Shown: positions 47,453-56,495, numbered from the stretch's first letter. The stretch is 64,000 nt of DNA from Adhaeribacter aquaticus DSM 16391 (GCF_000473365.1 NZ_KI421517.1:2567504-2631503); one strand, 5' to 3'. Notes: a model not told the origin generated them from the sequence alone. Translations and numbers: made by a program.

Positions 47453-49102
47453 ATGTATAAATATTTAGTTCCGGTTGTTCTTTTATTAGCGGGTGCACCT
47501 GGTTGCACGAAAAAGGCTATTACCAGCACTACATCCAAAAGCTCAGCCAACAACCAGATTAACCTCGAACAGTTACGAACAGCGGCCCCAACGTATGCGG
47601 CCACTATTACTCCCGAAGATTTAACCAAACACTTAACTATACTGGCATCGGATGAATACGAAGGCCGGGAAGCCGGCGAAAAAGGTCAGAAAATGGCTGC
47701 CGAATACATCAAGAATCAATTTAAAGCAAATGGATTAGTTGGCCCGGTTAAAGGAGGTCCGGACAACTATTTACAATCTTTTGACCTGGAAAGAGCTAAA
47801 TGGGGCGAGGTGTATGTAAGAGTGAACAATAAAGCCTTTAAATTTATAGAAGACTTTTATGTTTTAGGCGATACTCCTTTTGATAAGGAAACCAATATAC
47901 CAGTAGTTTTTGCCGGATACGGCATAGAAGATAAAAAGTACTCTGATTACAAAAACCTGGGGGTAGATGTAACAGGTAAAGCAGTAGTTATTTTTGCCGG
48001 AGAACCAGTAAACAGCCAAGGCCAATCCCTGATTACCGGCACAAATGAAAAATCGAACTGGGCTACCGACTACCGGAATAAAGCAGCTCTTGCCCGGGAA
48101 AAAGGAGCTAACGTGGTAATTTTAATAACCGGCAAGACTACTGACAATTTCAAAAAAACAGCGGAAGACTTGCGACCATCTATTATGCGCGACAAAATTG
48201 GCAGAAAAAGAGAAGGAAATCCTGCCTTTAAATTGGTACCTACGGTGTTTGCTTCGCCTGATTTAGGAGCTGCTCTATTAGGTTCTTCAGTATCAAAGCT
48301 AGGCGCATATTTAACCAACGGTGCTACTACAACCCGCAAACCTGCCTTTTCGGTAGCTAAAACAGTAACGATACGAGCAGAAAAACTACGAACCCCTGCT
48401 CCTACCGAGAATGTTCTGGGCTATTTAGAAGGAACCGACAAAAAAGAGGAGTTAATAGTAATAACTGCTCACTATGACCACGTTGGTAAAGAAGGAAACA
48501 AAATTTTTAATGGGGCCGATGATGATGGCTCTGGCACGGTGGCGGTTTTAGAAATGGCCGAAGCGTTTGCTAAAGCCAAAAAAGAGGGCTTTGGTCCACG
48601 ACGTAGTATTTTATTTATGACCGTAACTGCCGAAGAAAAAGGGTTGCTTGGTTCAGAATATTATGTCAATCACCCGGTTTTTGCGTTAACCAATACGGTA
48701 GCCAACTTAAATATTGACATGATTGGCCGGTTAGATCCGGAACATGCTACTAACAAAAACTATGTGTATGTAATAGGGTCTGATAAATTATCATCGGAGT
48801 TGCATGCCATAAGCGAACAAACAAACAGTACGTATACCAAGCTGGAACTAGATTACAAATTCAACGATCCGAACGATCCTAATCGGATTTATTACCGGTC
48901 TGACCACTATAACTTTGCTAAAAACAAAATACCGGCAGCATTTTACTTTAACGGCGTTCATGAAGATTACCACAAAGAGACCGATGAAGTAGATAAAATC
49001 TTATTTGATAAGGTGAAAAAAATAACTGATTTGGTTTTCTATACGGCTTGGGATTTAGTGAACCGCGAAGAGCGTATAAAAGTAGACAGCAATAAACCCT
49101 GA
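47453..49102 (+). CDS. M28 family zinc aminopeptidase, lipoprotein
   Basis: 549 residues, ATG start. Lipoprotein signal with acylated C18 (AGAPGCTKK). A PA-like insert (about 150-310) interrupts the peptidase domain. Co-catalytic zinc ligands are visible: H340 (ITAHYDHVG), D356/D357 (GADDDGSG), E394/E395 (VTAEEKGLLGSE), D422 (NIDMIGRLD) and H503 or H507 (GVHEDYHKETD). Family members release N-terminal amino acids outside the cytoplasm. Cotranscription with ispF is likely, and the terminator at 49183-49233 ends the unit. Confidence 0.9.
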   Translation: MYKYLVPVVLLLAGAPGCTKKAITSTTSKSSANNQINLEQLRTAAPTYAATITPEDLTKHLTILASDEYEGREAGEKGQKMAAEYIKNQFKANGLVGPVKGGPDNYLQSFDLERAKWGEVYVRVNNKAFKFIEDFYVLGDTPFDKETNIPVVFAGYGIEDKKYSDYKNLGVDVTGKAVVIFAGEPVNSQGQSLITGTNEKSNWATDYRNKAALAREKGANVVILITGKTTDNFKKTAEDLRPSIMRDKIGRKREGNPAFKLVPTVFASPDLGAALLGSSVSKLGAYLTNGATTTRKPAFSVAKTVTIRAEKLRTPAPTENVLGYLEGTDKKEELIVITAHYDHVGKEGNKIFNGADDDGSGTVAVLEMAEAFAKAKKEGFGPRRSILFMTVTAEEKGLLGSEYYVNHPVFALTNTVANLNIDMIGRLDPEHATNKNYVYVIGSDKLSSELHAISEQTNSTYTKLELDYKFNDPNDPNRIYYRSDHYNFAKNKIPAAFYFNGVHEDYHKETDEVDKILFDKVKKITDLVFYTAWDLVNREERIKVDSNKP

Positions 49103-49182
49103 TTGTGCTGTTGCCCAAAACCTGCCTGTCGGAAGCTAAAGGCTATACCGGGCCACCTAACTAATTCTAAAAAGCTTTTAAC

Positions 49183-49233
49183 AAATAGCCAGAGAAGATT
49201 AGATTTAAAATCTAGCCTGCTCTGGCTATTTTT
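49183..49233 (+). terminator. Terminator of the ispF-M28 unit
   Basis: AAATAGCCAGAG pairs with CTCTGGCTATTT; an inner AGA/TCT stem extends it; TTTTT follows. Confidence 0.75.
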
Positions 49234-49363
49234 GTATTTTTAAAGTAATTTTAAAGACAAAAATTCGTATTTTATAAAATACCTTTTACTGTCGGGATTT
49301 AAAATAAAGCAGCAGGTTTAAATATTTGCTTGAAGACGACGAGTAATCGACGACAAACTAAAA

Positions 49364-50752
49364 ATGGGAACGAAACTAAAACAATTTCTGCTGGATGCCG
49401 AATCAAAAGCGTTTGATATGGACCACCGGCAGAAAATAAAATTTAATATAGGTAAGTATAATTTTGCGGTTCAGAACGGGCTGAAACAATATCTAGATCA
49501 TGATGCGGCAAGGGCCCGGGCTTCTTATATAAAATCCAACGTTATCAACAACCTGGATAAATACCTAAACGAATTTGAGCGGAATTTTACCAAACGCGGC
49601 GGCAAGGTTATTTGGGCCCAGAATGCGGAAGAAGCACTTCGGGAAATAGGCCAGATTATGAAACGTAAACGGGCTAAATCTGTAGTAAAATCTAAATCAA
49701 TGACTACAGAAGAAATACACCTGATTACTTACCTGGAAAAAAATGGCATTGAAACCGTTGAAACTGATCTAGGGGAATACATAGTACAGTTGGCCGAGCA
49801 ACGTCCTTACCACATTGTTACACCTGCCATGCACATGTCTAAAAAAGACATTGCTGATTTGTTTGTTAAAAAACTTAAAATTAAACCTACTGATGATGCG
49901 CAGGAACTGGTATTAACGGCCCGGCGGTTGCTCCGGAACAAATACACAACGGCCGAAGTAGGTATTACGGGGGGCAACTTTCTGATTGCTGATATTGGCG
50001 GGGTTGCAGTTACGGAAAATGAAGGCAACGGCAGATTATCTACCACCTTTCCTAAAACCCATATTGCCATAGTTGGCATTGAAAAACTTATTCCTAAACT
50101 AACTGACCTGGACTTGTTCTGGCCGTTATTAGCCACGAGTGGTACCGGGCAGAATGTAACCGTTTATAACACTATATTTACCGGCCCACGGCAACCCCAG
50201 GAAAAAGATGGTCCGGAGGAAATGTTTGTTATTTTGTTAGACAATGGCCGCTCAGATTTGCTGGCTTTACCAGAGAAGCGGGAAGCCTTAAATTGTATCC
50301 GATGCGGAGCTTGTTTGAATGTATGCCCGGTTTATAAAAATATTGGCGGCCATACCTACGAAACTACTTACAGTGGTCCTATTGGTTCGGTAATATCGCC
50401 ACACTACAACGGCATGGCCGAACACAAACATTTAAGCTTTGCCAGCTCCCTATGTGGCGCCTGCACCTCAGTTTGCCCGGTTAAAATTAACCTGCATAAC
50501 CTTTTGCTATTAAACCGCCAACAAAGCGTAGCTGAAGGCCACGTTGAAAAGCAGGAAAAAATGGCCATCAAAGCCTGGGAATTTGCTATGACCCACAAAT
50601 CGTTAACCAATATGGTGCCAACAGGTTTAAAGAATTACGGGTTGCGGCTTATCCAGAAGAATACCTGGAGTAAAAAACGGGAGCCGCTTCAAGCGCCTAC
50701 CAAAACTTTTAAAGATCTCTGGAACGACCATATAGATAAAAAGAAATTTTAA
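49364..50752 (+). CDS. lutB: LutB/LldF family L-lactate oxidation iron-sulfur protein
   Basis: 462 residues, ATG start. Part of the LutABC lactate-to-pyruvate system. The N-terminal LUD domain (about 70-300) includes KSMTTEEIHLITYLEKNGIE (in part) and GGNFLIADIGGVAVTENEGN (in part). Two [4Fe-4S] motifs follow: C311, C314, C317 with CP at 321 (CIRCGACLNVCP), and C364, C367, C371 (CGACTSVCP). A C-terminal helical region carries the LutB tail. LutA and LutC genes are not adjacent, unlike the usual operon, so they must be elsewhere or this protein acts with other partners. Confidence 0.9.
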   Translation: MGTKLKQFLLDAESKAFDMDHRQKIKFNIGKYNFAVQNGLKQYLDHDAARARASYIKSNVINNLDKYLNEFERNFTKRGGKVIWAQNAEEALREIGQIMKRKRAKSVVKSKSMTTEEIHLITYLEKNGIETVETDLGEYIVQLAEQRPYHIVTPAMHMSKKDIADLFVKKLKIKPTDDAQELVLTARRLLRNKYTTAEVGITGGNFLIADIGGVAVTENEGNGRLSTTFPKTHIAIVGIEKLIPKLTDLDLFWPLLATSGTGQNVTVYNTIFTGPRQPQEKDGPEEMFVILLDNGRSDLLALPEKREALNCIRCGACLNVCPVYKNIGGHTYETTYSGPIGSVISPHYNGMAEHKHLSFASSLCGACTSVCPVKINLHNLLLLNRQQSVAEGHVEKQEKMAIKAWEFAMTHKSLTNMVPTGLKNYGLRLIQKNTWSKKREPLQAPTKTFKDLWNDHIDKKKF

Positions 50753-50753
50753 T

Positions 50754-50783
50754 AAAAAGGCCCCAGTAATTTGGGGCTTTTTT
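50754..50783 (+). terminator. Rho-independent terminator of lutB
   Basis: GGCCCCA / TGGGGCT around a 6-base loop, then TTTTTT, 2 bases past the stop. Confidence 0.85.
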
Positions 50784-50898
50784 ATTACAGCTCCAGTATA
50801 ACAAGAAATTTAACTCAAAATAATCCTAATACTAAAGCTTGGTTACTGGCGTTAGGGAAGAACTATTTTATTCTTTCTTTTTCACCAATAACAATTGC

Positions 50899-51138
50899 AT
50901 GAAGAGTATACAAGCTTTAGTATATACCTGTATCTTATCCATTAGTTTATCTGGTTGTGCCACTATATTGGGCGGACCTATCACTACAAAACAAATACGT
51001 AAACCTCATCCTGGCCAACCAAAAAGAGATATGCGACCGGGTTTTGTAGCTTTAGACCTGATTACAGGTGTGGTACCCTTGTTTGTAGATTTAGCAACCG
51101 GAGCCATTTATAAACCACCCAAGCACAGAGGAGAGTAA
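50899..51138 (+). CDS. Small lipoprotein
   Basis: 79 residues from ATG 50899; an in-frame TTG at 50839 would add 20 residues that spoil the signal peptide. The lipoprotein signal ends at C20 (SISLSGCATI). The C-terminal half (RPGFVALDLITGVVPLFVDLATGAIYKPP, cited in parts: FVALDLITGVV and DLATGAIYKPP) is hydrophobic and resembles the membrane-tucked hairpin seen in many short Bacteroidota lipoproteins. Function unknown. Single gene. Confidence 0.7.
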   Translation: MKSIQALVYTCILSISLSGCATILGGPITTKQIRKPHPGQPKRDMRPGFVALDLITGVVPLFVDLATGAIYKPPKHRGE

Positions 51139-51358
51139 AAATTTTGCTTTTCAAATTCATTTTAATTTTTAACCAGATATTACTTTGGTTAATTCTTTCT
51201 TTTATGATTTACGTGCATATTTACCTTTACTAGCTGCTACCAATAAGTGTTTATATAGTTATAATCCTATAAATATATTTTATTAAATAGTAATCCAATA
51301 AAAATTTTAACACTTAAGGTTTGTAAAGGTTATATAGGAAATATTAGACCAGAAGCCC

Positions 51359-52261
51359 ATGCTTAAAATTGCCTGGACAAAAAAATATGCGCATGCTTTG
51401 CCAGAAGGCCATCGGTTCCCGATGCTGAAGTATGATTTAATACCCGAGCAGTTACTTTACGAAGGCACCATTATGTCTGCCAATCTTTTTGAACCCGAGC
51501 CGCTAACGGACGAGGTAATTTTACTTACCCATGACCAGGATTACTGGAACCGGCTAAGCCAATTACAGTTAACGGCTTCTGAAATCAGGAAAACAGGTTT
51601 TCCTTTATCGTCGGAGTTAGTAGAGCGGGAAATTATAATTATGAATGGCACCGTTCAGGCAGCCTTATTTGCTTTGGAACACGGTATAGCCATGAATATA
51701 GCTGGCGGCACCCACCATGCTTTTACCAACCGCGGCGAAGGCTTTTGTTTGTTAAACGATCAGGCAATAGCAGCAAATTATCTGCTCCACCACAAAAATT
51801 TTAATAAAATACTGATTATTGATTTGGATGTACACCAGGGCAATGGGACCGCTCAGATTTTTCAGCATGAACCTCAAGTATTTACGTTTAGCATGCATTC
51901 CGGCCACAATTATCCTTTTCATAAAGAAAAATCAGACCTGGATATTCCCTTACCCGACGGCACGGAAGATGAAAAGTACCTAACTCTTTTACACGAAACT
52001 TTACCAGAGCTGCTGGATAAGGTGCAACCCGAATTTATTTTTTATCAATCTGGCGTAGATATTCTGGCAACTGATAAGTTAGGGCGTTTAAAAGTAAGCA
52101 TGGCTGGTTGCAAAGCCCGCGATCGGTTTGTGCTGGAAACCTGCCACCAGAACAAACTACCAGTAGTGGTAAGTATGGGAGGCGGCTATTCAAAAAAGAT
52201 TACCGACATTGTAGAAGCTCATGCCAATACATTCCGGTTAGCGCAGTATTTATATTTTTAA
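51359..52261 (+). CDS. Histone-deacetylase-like (class II/AcuC type) amidohydrolase
   Basis: 300 residues, ATG start. A zinc deacetylase fold: the active-site His pair H119-H120 (AGGTHHAF), metal ligands D157 and H159 (IIDLDVHQGNGTA) and D234 (QSGVDILATDKLG), and the transition-state Tyr in SMGGGYSKK. In bacteria these proteins act on acetyl-lysine, acetylated polyamines or other small acyl-amides. N-terminus and length match the short bacterial form. It is convergent with the small membrane protein gene, stops only 12 bases apart. Confidence 0.9.
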   Translation: MLKIAWTKKYAHALPEGHRFPMLKYDLIPEQLLYEGTIMSANLFEPEPLTDEVILLTHDQDYWNRLSQLQLTASEIRKTGFPLSSELVEREIIIMNGTVQAALFALEHGIAMNIAGGTHHAFTNRGEGFCLLNDQAIAANYLLHHKNFNKILIIDLDVHQGNGTAQIFQHEPQVFTFSMHSGHNYPFHKEKSDLDIPLPDGTEDEKYLTLLHETLPELLDKVQPEFIFYQSGVDILATDKLGRLKVSMAGCKARDRFVLETCHQNKLPVVVSMGGGYSKKITDIVEAHANTFRLAQYLYF

Positions 52262-52273
52262 AATTGCCTGAAG

Positions 52274-52507
52274 TTAATCCCGGCTTTTCAGTTTATCTGA
52301 ATTAGAATTTTGTTTTCCTGATGATAGTAAGCTTTTCAGCAGGAAATATATGATGGGCGTAACTACAGTTAAAAGCAGTAAATAAAAAGCTGCTTTCATT
52401 ATTTTAAGCGTAATGGAAATTAGTAAAGTGGCAATAAAAAGGGAAGCAACGAGTAATATCCAGAAAGTAACTGATTTCTTTGTCATGGATGGTAGCGCCG
52501 TGGCCAT
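52274..52507 (-). CDS. Small membrane protein with two helices
   Basis: 77 residues, ATG start. Two hydrophobic segments (about 13-33 and 38-60) joined by a short Lys-containing turn, then a polar Ser/Lys/Asp tail (SGKQNSNSDKLKSRD). No known family. It lies 39 bases after the methyltransferase gene on the same strand and just before a convergent gene, so it may be the last member of the polyketide unit. Coding status rests on the clean two-helix layout and the position. Confidence 0.5.
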   Translation of the reverse strand: MATALPSMTKKSVTFWILLVASLFIATLLISITLKIMKAAFYLLLLTVVTPIIYFLLKSLLSSGKQNSNSDKLKSRD

Positions 52508-52546
52508 TAGTGAGAAGACTAAAATAAGGAGAAACTTGTTTAAAAC

Positions 52547-53263
52547 TTACCTTTTATAAAGAATTATTTGCCACCGGAATGCCCATTGCCATTGCAAGGA
52601 GTAAAATTGAATACCTGCCTGAGCTAGTATTTTTATTAATTCAGGACGGCGGAAGGCGCGTAATACGGATAGTGGAGCATCGTTTTTAACTAAATAAGAG
52701 CCTGAGAAAGCTTGTGTAAGCCATTTAATAGAATAATAAGCGAAGGGATGCCGGTGTAAATCGTTAATGATAACGGCTAATTTTGCCTGCTTATGTAGTT
52801 GCCGCAACAGCTTAACAAGTTGCTCATCGGTAAAGTGGTGGCAAAATAAACTGCAGATTATTACATCAAATTGCTGTTGTTTAAATTCCTCTGCGTAAAT
52901 ATTTTGCTGCTCCACCTGAACATTAGCATACTCCTTACACTTCTGGGTAGCATAAGAAACCATAAAGGAGTTTGCATCTACTCCAGTTAGGTTTACCGGA
53001 ATACTTTTTCTTTTGGCCCAAACAGCTACTTCCCGTAAAATATCGCCCCCACCACAACCTATATCCGCAATAGTTAAGGTCGTATCAGGTAAATTTTTGT
53101 AATAATACTTTTTAAGCACTTTATGCAGCCCATTGGTTACAACCTGGTTACCGCCCAACCACTTATTAATTATTTCCAGTTCGTCCAAGTTCTTACGGAG
53201 AGCTTCATTGGACAGATTAAGATCGTCCATTAACTCCAGCTCCTGAGAACGCTTTTTAAACAT
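52547..53263 (-). CDS. SAM-dependent methyltransferase
   Basis: 238 residues, ATG start. Class I Rossmann methyltransferase: motif I is IADIGCGGGDILRE (65-78) and DVIICSLFCHHFTDEQLVKLLRQL follows at about 132-155 (cited in part). AVIINDLHRHPFAYYSIKWL (in part) is a methyltransferase-11/ubiE-like patch. Its ATG overlaps the type III PKS frame by 8 bases, so the two are translationally coupled, and O- or C-methylation of the PKS product is the natural inference. The target position is not known. Confidence 0.85.
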   Translation of the reverse strand: MFKKRSQELELMDDLNLSNEALRKNLDELEIINKWLGGNQVVTNGLHKVLKKYYYKNLPDTTLTIADIGCGGGDILREVAVWAKRKSIPVNLTGVDANSFMVSYATQKCKEYANVQVEQQNIYAEEFKQQQFDVIICSLFCHHFTDEQLVKLLRQLHKQAKLAVIINDLHRHPFAYYSIKWLTQAFSGSYLVKNDAPLSVLRAFRRPELIKILAQAGIQFYSLQWQWAFRWQIILYKR

Positions 53264-54365
53264 GCTGTACCTTTAAAAGCATAGATTCCAGCGTGAGTCC
53301 AGGACCAAAAGCAAAACTTAAAACAGGCGCGCCTTCGTGCTCCGGTCCAACCGACTCTATTAAAGCTTTTAATACAAACAATACCGTAGCCGACGACATA
53401 TTGCCGAAATTTTTCAAGATGTCGTAGGCAAACCGGTTTTCGTGCCGCGTAATTCCCAGCTCCATTTCAATACACTCCAAAATTTTCCGCCCTCCCGGAT
53501 GAATGGCAAACAAGTTGATTTCCGTAAAATTAACATCCAGATTAGCCAGTAAATTGGATGCCAGCTGCCGGATACCTTTTTTGATCATTTCCGGTACGTA
53601 AGAAGATAAGGTCATCTCAAATCCAAAGTCGGATATATGCCAGGCCATTTCCTTTTTGCCTGCTGGTACCAGATCGCAATGAAAAGATTCCATGCGCAGG
53701 CAAGTACTTTCAGTTGGGCGGGCTTGCACCAAAACCGCCGCTGCGCCATCGCCAAATAAAGCATTAGAAATAAGATGATCAGTTTCGCGGTGTTTCTGGA
53801 AATGAATGGTACATATTTCGGTGCAAACTACCAGCACCCGGGCCAGCGGATTAGCTTTACAAAAGGCATCAGCCACTTTTAAACCATTAAAAGCAGCATA
53901 ACAGCCCATAAAATTAATGGCTGTGCGCTGAATGGTGGTGGGCAGGTGAAGCTCTTCTAAAATCTCAATATCCAAACCAGGAGCATACATTCCGGTGCAG
54001 CTAACGGTTATTAAGTGCGTAATGGAGCTCAGGGTAACTTCCGGGATATGCACTAAGCAATCATTAATAGCCGCTACCGACAGTTGTAAAGCATGTTGCT
54101 TGTAAGCATCCATCCGCCGCTTTACCGTGGGGAAAGGCTCCAGGTCCGGCGTATTAGGGAAGAAAGTATAATCCCCGTTTTGGTTGTTGAAGTCATCCAA
54201 AACCGAAAAACGCTGTTCAATACCAGATGCCCGATAAAGCGCCATTAGCTTCCGGGTTTCGGCAGAGTCAAAATTCAGGGCATTAGCCATAAACTGCGCT
54301 ACCTGCATTTGCGGTATTAGCACAGATGGGTTTGCAGTTCCAATTGCGCAGATATAACTCTTCAT
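53256..54365 (-). CDS. Type III polyketide synthase
   Basis: 369 residues, ATG start. A chalcone-synthase-fold homodimer that extends an acyl-CoA starter with malonyl-CoA and cyclises the chain, often to alkylpyrones or alkylresorcinols. The Cys-His-Asn triad is complete: C155 (NFMGCYAAFNG), H289 (FAIHPGGRK) and N322 (NFGNMSSATV). FAFGPGLT near the C-terminus is the family GFGPG loop. The CoA-binding pocket otherwise looks typical. Flanked by flavoprotein and methyltransferase genes on the same strand, so the product is probably a hydroxylated and methylated phenolic lipid. Confidence 0.92.
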   Translation of the reverse strand: MKSYICAIGTANPSVLIPQMQVAQFMANALNFDSAETRKLMALYRASGIEQRFSVLDDFNNQNGDYTFFPNTPDLEPFPTVKRRMDAYKQHALQLSVAAINDCLVHIPEVTLSSITHLITVSCTGMYAPGLDIEILEELHLPTTIQRTAINFMGCYAAFNGLKVADAFCKANPLARVLVVCTEICTIHFQKHRETDHLISNALFGDGAAAVLVQARPTESTCLRMESFHCDLVPAGKKEMAWHISDFGFEMTLSSYVPEMIKKGIRQLASNLLANLDVNFTEINLFAIHPGGRKILECIEMELGITRHENRFAYDILKNFGNMSSATVLFVLKALIESVGPEHEGAPVLSFAFGPGLTLESMLLKVQHV

Positions 54366-54457
54366 TGTGCTATTATAAACAAATTAAGCTCAAATTGTTT
54401 TAATAAAATTTTAAGTGGCTAATACTGGCGCAGGTTTAAAATATATAATCAAGAATA

Positions 54458-55579
54458 CTAAAAAGGCCTACCATGAGTTTGTTGCATCAGAAGCCGGACA
54501 CCCGCCGGTAAATGCTTAAACGTACTTACCAATAGTTCGGTTAACATGGGGCGGCCAAACATGCTTTGTACCATACGCCCTACCCATAAACGGGTAGCAA
54601 AGCTTTGCTCCCAACTTTTAGTATAAGCTAGTTCTAATTGGCTTCGGGAATATTCTCCGGCCACAAACTTTATTAAATGATCGGTTAAGATTTTACCTGA
54701 GTGCATGGCCATGGCCATGCCATTTCCACATAATGGAGTAATTAATCCGGCTGCATCCCCACATAATAAAACATGATTCTCTACGCAAGATTTTGGCGCA
54801 AAAGAAATCTCGTTTATAACCTCTGGCTGCAAGTACAGAAACTGGGCTTCTTTAAAAATAGCCTTCAGGTACGGATTCTGGGCTAGTATTTGCGTCTCCA
54901 TATTTTTAATAGATCCGGCAGCTTTTAGATTTGCCCGGGTAGTGAGGTAACAAAAACAATATTTATCTTCTTCTATTGCCGAAATACCTGCATAACCATC
55001 TTTGAAATTATGCAAAGCAATCAGGTCTTTGGGGAAATTATATTTTATGTGATACTTAACCCCTACATAAGGGGAGCTTTTGGTAAAAAAACGTCGGTTT
55101 AACTGCCGGTCCAGGTTAGTCCGTTTACCATAAGAACCTATTACTAAATCCGTTTCATAATGCTGACCGTTGCTTAACTGAAGCAGGAATTTATCTTGAT
55201 TAAACTGCAAGTGCTGAACAGCCGTTTGTTCATAAATTTTTACACCTGCCTTTTTGGCTTTATTGGCTAGGTAGTTATCCAGGGTGTAGCGGCTAATGCC
55301 AAAACCACCTAAATCTAATGGTGCTGATAAGGCGTTACCAGTAGGAGAGGTAAGCAAAAACTGGTTAATGCGGGCCGGTTGCAATTCTGCTATATCAATG
55401 CCAAGACTTTCTAAAAAAGGAAGCACTTCATTGGAAATGTATTCTCCACATACTTTATGAAAAGGAAAAGATTTCTTCTCAAAAAGCACCACCTCCAGGC
55501 CAAGCTGGGCCAGACGGATAGCACTTATCAGACCCGCTAAACCACCACCAATGATTGTTATATTTCCAGAATTTTTGAT
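54458..55579 (-). CDS. FAD-dependent oxidoreductase (GGR/hydroxylase-like), probable ATC start
   Basis: The first standard start is GTG 55492, but that would cut off the FAD-binding loop. In frame upstream, without a stop until 55583-55585, the sequence reads KNSGNITIIGGGLAGLIS, a perfect Rossmann start, so translation probably begins near ATC 55577-55579 (373 residues). C-terminal signatures: FHKVCGEYISNEV near residue 43 and LLCGDAAGLITPLCGNGMAM near 265. It resembles geranylgeranyl-reductase and PHBH-type flavoproteins. First gene of the unit with the type III PKS (92 bases on). A hydroxylase or reductase acting on the polyketide is inferred. A one-base error or loss of ATG is the alternative. 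Confidence 0.85.
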   Translation of the reverse strand: MKNSGNITIIGGGLAGLISAIRLAQLGLEVVLFEKKSFPFHKVCGEYISNEVLPFLESLGIDIAELQPARINQFLLTSPTGNALSAPLDLGGFGISRYTLDNYLANKAKKAGVKIYEQTAVQHLQFNQDKFLLQLSNGQHYETDLVIGSYGKRTNLDRQLNRRFFTKSSPYVGVKYHIKYNFPKDLIALHNFKDGYAGISAIEEDKYCFCYLTTRANLKAAGSIKNMETQILAQNPYLKAIFKEAQFLYLQPEVINEISFAPKSCVENHVLLCGDAAGLITPLCGNGMAMAMHSGKILTDHLIKFVAGEYSRSQLELAYTKSWEQSFATRLWVGRMVQSMFGRPMLTELLVSTFKHLPAGVRLLMQQTHGRPF

Positions 55580-55588
55580 AGTTCAATA

Positions 55589-55596
55589 CAAATATA
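55589..55596 (-). promoter_or_regulatory. Candidate -7 box of the flavoprotein-PKS unit
   Basis: TATATTTG, a perfect TAnnTTTG, 9 bases before the proposed ATC start, implying a leader of only about 4-6 bases. No good -33 element. Confidence 0.4.
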
Positions 55597-55727
55597 AAAA
55601 ATGTCCAATAACTTATTTACCCATTATACTAAAATCAGCAATCTAAAATAATATAATCCAAAACTTTAATAAATAATACACCGTTATACCTTTTACTAAA
55701 TTAATAGATTGGTATTAAATACTTTAT

Positions 55728-56105
55728 ATGAAGAAACTTATACTTATATTAAACATACTCTTACTATGCACAATTGGATGGTCACAATCAAGTTATCCCG
55801 TTGAGCTGGCTAAAGAAAAGCAACAAGTTGCCCCAAGTACTACCCGCCTTTCAAATCCGGATATTTTAGTATATCCCAATCCCAGTAATGGCATCATTCA
55901 TTTAGCGTTATCAGGTTTTAAAGGCCGCAAAACAGAAATACGTATAATGAATGTAATTGGCAATGTTGTTTACCGTGAAACGTTAAATGATGTAGATGAA
56001 CAATTTACAAAAACTATTGATTTAACCAGGTATGCAAACGGTTTGTACTACGTAAAACTTCAGGCGGATGATTATAGTGAACTCCGAAAAGTAATTATAA
56101 ATTAA
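55728..56105 (+). CDS. Minimal T9SS type A sorting-domain protein
   Basis: 125 residues, ATG start. Signal peptide 1-20 (ends GWSQ), a 22-residue linker, then a T9SS type A C-terminal domain from about 43 to the end: ILVYPNPSNGIIHLAL, RIMNVIGNVVY, LTRYANGLYYVKL and the final RKVIIN. In normal substrates this domain is the tail of a large enzyme or adhesin and is removed during export; here there is almost no cargo. It may be a decayed substrate, a free regulator of the sorting machine, or a short surface peptide. Monocistronic. Confidence 0.8.
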   Translation: MKKLILILNILLLCTIGWSQSSYPVELAKEKQQVAPSTTRLSNPDILVYPNPSNGIIHLALSGFKGRKTEIRIMNVIGNVVYRETLNDVDEQFTKTIDLTRYANGLYYVKLQADDYSELRKVIIN

Positions 56106-56495
56106 GTTGACTATAATAATATAGCGGTGGTTATAGGGCTGGTATAACCTCTTCTTTCATTCAAGAATAAAACCTTAAATAAGCTTTATCTTTTGCCCGG
56201 ACTCTATTACGGCCCGTGCTTATAAAGCTGCACCACTACTGTTTTTCAAATTAATAAAAACCTACCTATATATTTACCTCATTTTGGTTTTCATAATCCT
56301 TTTGCCGAGGAAATCTGCTTAAAAAATATTTCCTCCTCCACTTTCACCCTTAAAAATCAGACATGAAAAGCTTTATTGGTTTTTAGTTGACGGGTTTACA
56401 ATAAGCGAGAACTTATATTCTATTAAAACCAAATATATTTGCTTGCGTCTAGTAAGGGCAACAGTTTGTATTTTGTATTCTAAAGATATTGCAGT
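56106..56495. other. Intergenic region upstream of galK
   Basis: 390 AT-rich bases with no gene. TTTGTATTTTG about 35 bases before galK is close to, but not, a perfect -7 box. Nothing else seen. Confidence 0.4.

Noticed and set aside
50839-50898. TTG start 20 codons upstream of the small lipoprotein
   Set aside because: It would bury the lipoprotein signal behind a Phe-rich leader; ATG 50899 gives a standard one.
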